Assembly (NCBI GenBank): GCA_963716005.1 | Contig: OY970285.1 | Span: 1,674,001-1,738,000 of the forward strand | From: CAVRUF01 sp963716005 | GTDB taxonomy: Bacteria > Actinomycetota > Thermoleophilia > Gaiellales > Gaiellaceae | DNA: 64,000 bases | Reading direction: 5' to 3' | Shown: positions 58,714 to 64,000 of the stretch, piece after piece | Layout: each line of letters begins with the position of its first letter | Position numbering within the stretch: the stretch's first letter is position 1 | Program-made: the position numbers and the translations under genes | Notes under the pieces: model-generated | Databases searched by the model: none | What the model was told of the DNA's origin: nothing | The model's input: the letters and a program-made list of their open reading frames with translations, nothing else

Positions 58714-60992
58714 ATGGCGAGCGAATCTGACGAGCACCGGCGATCCGTTCTGCCGCCCCCCGACCCGGCGTTCGGCGGCGAGATCAAGGTGGCCTTCACG
58801 GACTCGAAGGGCGACTTTCCCGAGCCGCTGCGCGCGCCGGAGGGCGCACCAAATGTGCTGATCATCGTGGGCGACGACATCGGCTACGGGCACCACGGTG
58901 CGTTCGGCGGGCCGGCGCGTACGCCGACTTTCGAGCGGCTGGCCAAGCAGGGCCTGAAGTACACGAACTTCCACGTCGCGGCCGTGTGCGCGGCGTCGCG
59001 TGCCTGCTTGCTGACCGGACGCAACGCGCATTCCGTCGGCATGGGCGTGATCCCGGAGACCTCGACCGGGTTCCCCGGCTACAACGCGATGATCCCGCGC
59101 AGCGCCGCGACGGTGTTCGAGATCCTGCGCCAGAACGGTTACGGCACGGCCTGGATCGGCAAGACCCACCTCACCCCGCTGCACGAGGCCACGGTTGCCG
59201 GGCCGTTCGATCGCTGGCCGAGCGGCATGGGCGCCGAGTACTTCTACGGGTTCTTCGGCGCCGGCGTCAGCCAGTGGCATCCGCCGCTGTGGGAGAACAC
59301 GACGCCCCTGGAGGCGCCGAGAACGCCGGAGGAGGGCTATCACCTGGAGGCCGACATGGCCGACAGGACGATCGCCTGGATCGAGCGGCAGAAGTCGATC
59401 CATCCCGAGAAGCCGTGGATCGCGTACTACGCGCCGAACGGGCACAAGCCGCCGGTCGGCGTGCCGAGCGAGTACATGGAGCGATACCGAGGCGAGTTCG
59501 ACGACGGCTACGACAAGCTCCGTGAGCGCACCCTGGCACGCCAGAAGGAACTCGGGATCGTCGCGCCCGACACGAAGCTCGCGCCACGCCCCGCGGGCAT
59601 CCCGCCGTGGGAGGAACTGAGCGACACCGACAAGAAGGTCGGCGCCCGCTGGATGGAGATCTTCTGCGCCGCGCTCGAGCACACCGATCACCAAGCCGGC
59701 CGCATCGTCGAGGCCGTCGAGCGGACGGGCGATCTCGAAAACACGCTGATCATCTACATCGCCGGCGACAACGGCCCCTCGCCCGAGGGCGGCCTGCACG
59801 GCACGATGAACAAGCTGAGCTACTTCAACGGCGTCGCGGAATCGCTCGACGACGTCGCCGCCCACATCGACGACCTGGGAGGCCCGAAGACGCACGGCGC
59901 CTATCCCGCCGCCTGGGCCTACGCCACCGCCACGCCGTTCACCTACGGCAAGGGGGTGACCTCGGGCGGCGGCTGCAGCACCTCCGCCGTCGTCTGCTGG
60001 CCGGCGCGCATCAAGGACCACGGCGGTATCCGCCGCCAGTTCCATCACCACGTCGACATCACCCCGACCATCCTGGAGAGCGCCGGCGTCCCCGCGCCGA
60101 CGCGCGTCAACGGCGTCGACCAGATGCCGATGGCGGGCGTGAGCATGCTCTACACCTTCGACGACGCGGAGGCCCCGGACCGGCACACGACGCAGTACTT
60201 CGAGCTCACCGGCACCCGGGCCATCTACCACGAGGGCTGGTGGGCCGGCACACGCCACGGCCAGGACGGCCTCACCGCCTCGGCCGGGACGGTGCCGTTC
60301 GACGAGGACGTCTGGGAGCTCTACGACATGACCACCGACTTCGGCCACGCCACCGACCTGGCCGCCGAGCACCCGGACAAAGTGGCCGAACTCCAAGCCA
60401 TCTTCGACCGCGAAGCCCGCAAGTACAACGTCTACCCGCTCGCCGACAACGTCCTCGCACTGCTGTCCGCCGAGCGCCCAGGACTCGTCTCCGGGAACAA
60501 GGCCAGCTACCGCCCGGGCACCGTCCGCATCCCCGAAGACGCCGTCATCAACATCAAGAACCGCTCGTTCACGCTCACCGCGGAGCTCGAGAACCCCGAC
60601 GGCAACGCCGAGGGCATCCTCGTCACCGTCGGCGGCGAGACGGGCGGCTATGCGCTCGTGGTTCAGGACACCAAGCCCACGTTCCACTACAACTGGCTGG
60701 GCCGCGAGCGCTACACGATCACCTCGACAGAGCCGCTGCCCACGGCCCCTGCACGATCCGCTTCGATTTCGCCTACGACGGCGGCGGGGCGGGCAAAGGC
60801 GGCACCGGGACACTGTCGGTCAACGACAAGCAGGTGGCCGAAGGCCGCATCGACAAGACCGTCCCGGTTGTGTTTTCGACCGACGACACCTTCGACGTCG
60901 GTGCGGACTGGGGCACGCCAGTCTCGCCGACCTACCAACCGCCGTTCGAGTTCACCGGCACCCTGAAGCAGGTGACGGTAGAAGCCAAGTGA
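58714..60992 (+). CDS. large arylsulfatase, broken near its 3' end by an apparent 1-nt deletion
   Basis: A type I sulfatase of 759 residues after correction, apparently cytoplasmic (no signal peptide). The metal start is APNVLIIVGDDIGYGHHGAF; the active site is VCAASRACLLTGRNAHSVG (C-x-A-x-R, an accepted variant with Ala for Pro); the later metal motif is IYIAGDNGPSPEGG. The C-terminal 150 residues form a beta-rich domain (KNRSFTLTAELENPDGNAEG, then, after the shift near 60744-60749, IRFDFAYDGGGAGKGGTGTL). GAATAT lies 6 nt before the ATG. It resembles large bacterial arylsulfatases with a C-terminal sandwich domain. Substrate unknown. Confidence 0.88.
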
Positions 60993-61010
60993 CCTAGGGT
61001 CATCGCCCCT

Positions 61011-61652
61011 TCAGTCGGCGGTGGCGGGCGCATACTGCGGGCGTCCGTCGGGCCGAAAGACCTGGATCGTTACGCCCTTCGAGTCGACTCGCGAGTCGAC
61101 CAGATCGAGCGCGATGTCCGGGCCGTCCTCGGGGAACAGCCGCGTGCCCTGGCCGAGGACCACGGGGACGATGAGCAGGGTCATCTCGTCGACGAGGTCG
61201 TTGTCGAGCAGCCAGCGGATCAGGGCACCGCTGCCGTGCACCTGCAGTTCGCCCCCCGGCTTGGCTTTCAGCTCGCCGATGGCAGCCGCGAGGTCACCGG
61301 AGAGGAGCGTCGTGTCCGCCCATTGCGGGTCGGTGAGCGTGGTCGACGCGAGGTACTTCGGCTTCGCGTTCAAGGAGGCTGCGATCGGGTTGGCGCCAGG
61401 ATCTTCCGCCGCTGCGCGAGCCCGCTCCTCGGCGCCCCAGTAGCCGGCGAAGAGCTCGTAGGTCCGCCGGCCGAACAAGAACGCGTCGGCGCGCGCGTAG
61501 GTCTCGCTGATGAACCCGAATGTCTCGTTGTCGAAGACCCCCATGGCCCACCCGCCGCGGTCGAATCCGCTCCTGCGGTCCTCATCCGTCGCACCGCCGT
61601 TTCCCTGCATCACCCCGTCGACGGTGACCTGCGTCTGGGTGATCAGTTTCAT
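61011..61652 (-). CDS. RibD C-terminal/dihydrofolate reductase-like protein
   Basis: A 213-residue NADPH-dependent reductase fold protein of the RibD-C/DHFR family. It begins MKLITQTQVTVDGVMQGNGG and has DAFLFGRRTYELFAGYWGAE and GSGALIRWLLDNDLVDEMTL, typical of the small YyaP/YwjB-like group common in actinobacteria. True DHFR active-site residues are not evident. It overlaps the upstream hydrolase gene by 4 nt (ATGA), with AAAGGA 8 nt before the start. Function unknown. Confidence 0.85.
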   Translation of the reverse strand: MKLITQTQVTVDGVMQGNGGATDEDRRSGFDRGGWAMGVFDNETFGFISETYARADAFLFGRRTYELFAGYWGAEERARAAAEDPGANPIAASLNAKPKYLASTTLTDPQWADTTLLSGDLAAAIGELKAKPGGELQVHGSGALIRWLLDNDLVDEMTLLIVPVVLGQGTRLFPEDGPDIALDLVDSRVDSKGVTIQVFRPDGRPQYAPATAD

Positions 61653-62428
61653 GGGTTCGTCCTTTCACTAGTTGTGGTCGCTCGCTCCCAGAGTCCAACG
61701 AGGGAGTCGGCGAGGCGCTCAGGCTCGGTGCGGTGCGGTGGGTCGAAGTGATGGCGCTCGGAGAACGTCTCGAGGGTGAAGTCGGGGAAGATCCCCGCCA
61801 ACCGCTCGGCCATTCGCGCGAAGAAGTCCGGGTTGCTGCGCCCGCCGAGCGCGAAGTACACGGGTCGATCGAACCTCCGCAGCGCCTCCACGTCGAGGTA
61901 CCCGCTGTCGAACGCAGCGATGAAGGCGCGAATGCCGGCAGGTCGGTTCGCCATCCACGGCGGCGGCGGACCCTCGGGCGGCGAAGGCGGGTCGACGCCG
62001 GGCGCAAGCTGGAGGCGCGCGAACTCCGGCATGTACTCGCCGTCGGGAAGCGTTTCGAGCGCCCGGAAGCGCTCCATCACCTGCTCCTCCACCTCCGTTC
62101 GCTCGGAGCCCGCCCAGGAGGATTCGAGGAGCGCCAGGCTCAGAAGCCGCTCGCCACTCGTAGCGGCGCAGACGAGCGCCGCGGCTCCGCCGCCCGAGTA
62201 GCCGACGAGATGGAAGCGGTCGAAGCCGTGAGCGTCGGCTTCCCGGATGACCCCCTCGGATTCCAGGCCCAGGCCGTAGTCCGGCGGCGGCCGATCCTCC
62301 GCGTACAGCTCGAGATCCTTCGGCACGGCCTCGACACGCTCGCCGAGAACGTCGAGCAAGGCCGCGTACGCAGGTTCGGCCGGCAACACCACCCCTGGCA
62401 GCAGCACCACGCAATGCCGAGCCGCCAC
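61649..62428 (-). CDS. alpha/beta hydrolase
   Basis: A 259-residue alpha/beta hydrolase from GTG 62428. The nucleophile elbow is GYSGGGAA (Ser about residue 78), and a C-terminal HHFD supplies the catalytic His. Short DRP and GGRSNPDFF segments match the later strand carrying the acid. It is co-transcribed with the RibD-like gene. Substrate is not predictable. Confidence 0.85.
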   Translation of the reverse strand: MAARHCVVLLPGVVLPAEPAYAALLDVLGERVEAVPKDLELYAEDRPPPDYGLGLESEGVIREADAHGFDRFHLVGYSGGGAAALVCAATSGERLLSLALLESSWAGSERTEVEEQVMERFRALETLPDGEYMPEFARLQLAPGVDPPSPPEGPPPPWMANRPAGIRAFIAAFDSGYLDVEALRRFDRPVYFALGGRSNPDFFARMAERLAGIFPDFTLETFSERHHFDPPHRTEPERLADSLVGLWERATTTSERTNP

Positions 62429-62471
62429 GGTGCAATCGTACTCGCGCCGTGTCCGTCAAAATGAATCGCGC

Positions 62472-63389
62472 ATGAACAGGCCGCGCATCTTCCTGGGATC
62501 GTCGGGCAAGCAAGCCACGATGCTGGCGGAGATCCAGCGCGGGCTCGAGGACATCGCCGACGTCGAGCCCTGGACGACCACGTTCAACCCCGGCCGTTCC
62601 ACGCTCGACCGGCTCGTCGAGCTGTCCCAGCAGGTCGATTTCGCGGCGTTCGTGTTCGCGCAGGACGACTGGACGACGACGGATTCGTCCGAGTCCGGCG
62701 AGGCGTCGCCGCGCGACAACGTGGTCTTCGAGGCCGGCCTCTTCGGCGGCGCGCTCGGCATCCGGCGCACGTTCATCCTCCACGCAAACGGCTCGAAGCT
62801 GCCGACCGACCTGCTCGGACTGACCTCCGTTCGCTACGACCCGGGCGCCGGCCCCGCGGAGATCGACGAGATCAACCAGAAGCTCCGCAAGGCGATCGAC
62901 GCCGAGGGCCGCCGCGGCCTCGTTGAGGGACTCTGGTGGCAGCTCTCGCTCACCGCGCGAACCGAGGCGGAACCGTCGGCGGTGGGCCTGCTGCAGATCT
63001 CACGCGACCGCGACGGCGACCTGAACGTGAACGGCCGGGCCTGGCAGGAGGACGGCACCCTGTCGGCCCGCTACTGGAGCGAGGCCGCGAAGGAGCGCAG
63101 GGATCCGGCCGGCATCCTCTACTTCTGGAAGGGCGAGCGCCCCCGCGACCCGAATGCCCCGCAGCTAGAGGGCGCCGGTGAGATCAGGGTGGAGACCGCC
63201 GATCGCGCCACCGGGTACTGGACGACACGTTCGGATCGCGACGCCGGGCTGAATATCCGGACCGCCGGCATCTACCTCCGGGCCGATCCCGCGGACCTCG
63301 AGTTGCTGGACAGCGGGAGCGCGGAGGAGCGCGCCGAGCTCATCGCGCAGCGGCTCGAGGAGTGGAAGTCGGCCGCGAACGCTTTCTGA
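62472..63389 (+). CDS. TIR-like (CAP12-type) nucleotide-binding protein with a beta-rich C-terminal domain
   Basis: A 305-residue protein. Residues 3-125 look like the CAP12-type TIR domain (PF10137): RIFLGSSGKQATMLAEIQRG, then FAAFVFAQDDWTT and RDNVVFEAGLFGGALGIRRT, whose Glu87 in the N-V-x-F-E-x-G signature is the candidate NADase catalytic residue. After a helix (128-150) comes a Trp/Tyr-rich beta domain (about 153-270: GLWWQLSL, NGRAWQEDGTLSARYW, GILYFWKGE, ATGYWTT), then a C-terminal helix. No cyclase or other anti-phage gene is adjacent. The TIR part is fairly sure; the C-terminal domain is only faintly like the beta-barrel of Cap15-type CBASS effectors. ATG 62472 is the likely start; no ribosome binding site is visible. 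Confidence 0.78.
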   Translation: MNRPRIFLGSSGKQATMLAEIQRGLEDIADVEPWTTTFNPGRSTLDRLVELSQQVDFAAFVFAQDDWTTTDSSESGEASPRDNVVFEAGLFGGALGIRRTFILHANGSKLPTDLLGLTSVRYDPGAGPAEIDEINQKLRKAIDAEGRRGLVEGLWWQLSLTARTEAEPSAVGLLQISRDRDGDLNVNGRAWQEDGTLSARYWSEAAKERRDPAGILYFWKGERPRDPNAPQLEGAGEIRVETADRATGYWTTRSDRDAGLNIRTAGIYLRADPADLELLDSGSAEERAELIAQRLEEWKSAANAF

Positions 63390-63399
63390 GCCCGCGGCG

Positions 63400-63921
63400 C
63401 TAGCCGGCGGCTTCGACCGCTCGCCGGGGCAGGACCCAGTCCGCCCTCGGGAAGTGGCACGTGTACCCGTTGGGAATCCGCTCGAGGTAGTCCTGATGCT
63501 CGGGCTCGGCCTCCCAGAACGGGCCCGCCGGCTCGACCTCGGTCACGACCTTCCCCGGCCAAAGGCCCGAGGCCTCGACGTCGGCGATCGTGTCCTCGGC
63601 GACCCGGCGCTGTTCATCGTCGGCGTAGTAGATCGCGGAGCGATAGCTCATCCCGACGTCGTTCCCCTGACGGTTCACGGTCGTCGGGTCGTGGATCTGG
63701 AAGAAGAACTCGAGCAGGTCGCGGTAGGACGTCTGCTCGGGGTCGAAGACGATCTCGATCGCCTCCGCGTGCGTGCCGTGGTTGCGGTAGGTGGCGTTGG
63801 GAACGTCACCGCCCGAGTAGCCGACCCTCGTCGACACGACGCCGGGCCGCTTCCGAATGAGGTCCTGCATCCCCCAGAAGCACCCACCGGCGAGGATTGC
63901 CTTCTCCTCCGAACCACTCAT
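63400..63921 (-). CDS. msrA: peptide-methionine (S)-S-oxide reductase MsrA
   Basis: A 173-residue repair enzyme that reduces S-methionine sulfoxide. The active-site motif AGGCFWGMQDLIRKRPGV has the catalytic Cys and Phe-Trp pair; GYSGGDVPNATYRNHGTHAE and FFQIHDPTTVNRQGNDVG follow as usual. ATG 63921 is preferred over GTG 63924 because AGGAGG ends 7 nt away. A resolving Cys occurs late (GYTCHFPRADW). The end is 11 nt from the TIR gene stop, convergent. Confidence 0.94.
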   Translation of the reverse strand: MSGSEEKAILAGGCFWGMQDLIRKRPGVVSTRVGYSGGDVPNATYRNHGTHAEAIEIVFDPEQTSYRDLLEFFFQIHDPTTVNRQGNDVGMSYRSAIYYADDEQRRVAEDTIADVEASGLWPGKVVTEVEPAGPFWEAEPEHQDYLERIPNGYTCHFPRADWVLPRRAVEAAG

Positions 63922-64000
63922 CACGCCACCTCCTGACGATCACGACTCCGCTCGCAGCCACTGTACCCACGTGCTGCAACGTCGCGAAGCGCCGTCAGCT

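Overview
The window is GC-rich bacterial DNA (roughly two thirds G+C) that reads as an actinobacterium, most likely of the Thermoleophilia (Gaiellales or Solirubrobacterales type). The evidence is the single str-S10 ribosomal operon, many leaderless gene starts with TAnnnT boxes 6-9 nt upstream, GTG/TTG starts, a type IV pilus locus with PilMNOP but no secretin in view, and secreted proteins with the N-terminal and C-terminal signatures familiar from that class. The lineage is an inference; no 16S gene is present.

Layout. 1-12.1 kb (minus strand): one continuous translation operon, rpsL-rpsG-fusA-tuf-rpsJ-rplC-rplD-rplW-rplB-rpsS-rplV-rpsC-rplP-rpmC-rpsQ-rplN-rplX-rplE-rpsN(partial). 12.3-13.5 kb (plus): a membrane GAF-GGDEF diguanylate cyclase. 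13.6-26.9 kb (minus): tRNA-Met-rpmG-secE-nusG-rplK-rplA-L10 leader-rplJ-rplL, then rpoB-rpoC, split by an opposite-strand secreted repeat protein between rplL and rpoB. 27.0-33.8 kb: a self-regulated XRE regulator plus membrane protein, an MBL-rhodanese protein, a molybdate ABC operon with its own HTH-TOBE regulator, ferritin, an OsmC protein, and the joined 3' relics of two sugar genes. 33.8-52.1 kb: a complete-looking type IV pilus locus (PilC, PilV, PilT-M-N-O-P, two pilins, PilD, PilB, PilX, PilW, a PASTA protein, a transglycosylase-M23 hydrolase, a second PilT). 52.1-64 kb: tRNA-Tyr, two Ser/Thr kinases, an XRE regulator, two sulfatases, small membrane proteins, Gfa, tRNA-Thr, RibD-like reductase, alpha/beta hydrolase, a TIR-domain protein and MsrA.

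The most interesting points. First, nearly every pilus transcription unit starts with a GCCGAT(A/G/T) box, in the best cases preceded by TCAA/TCAG at 15-16 nt. This resembles a sigma-28/WhiG-type promoter and would tie the pilus genes into one regulon. Second, an orphan TIR-like (CAP12-type) protein carries an unassigned beta-rich C-terminal domain and may be a stand-alone immune effector. Third, ribosomal proteins S17, S3, L22 and L10 have long low-complexity acidic, Gly/Arg or Lys/Ala tails. Fourth, a structured intergenic repeat family sits between convergent genes. Fifth, a three-stem RNA fills the only sizeable gap inside the ribosomal operon.

Seven genes (rplD, tuf, pilB, two kinases, Gfa, one sulfatase) are broken by what looks like a single-base indel. 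Because rplD and tuf are essential, these most likely reflect residual sequencing or assembly error, and the coordinates given span the corrected gene.
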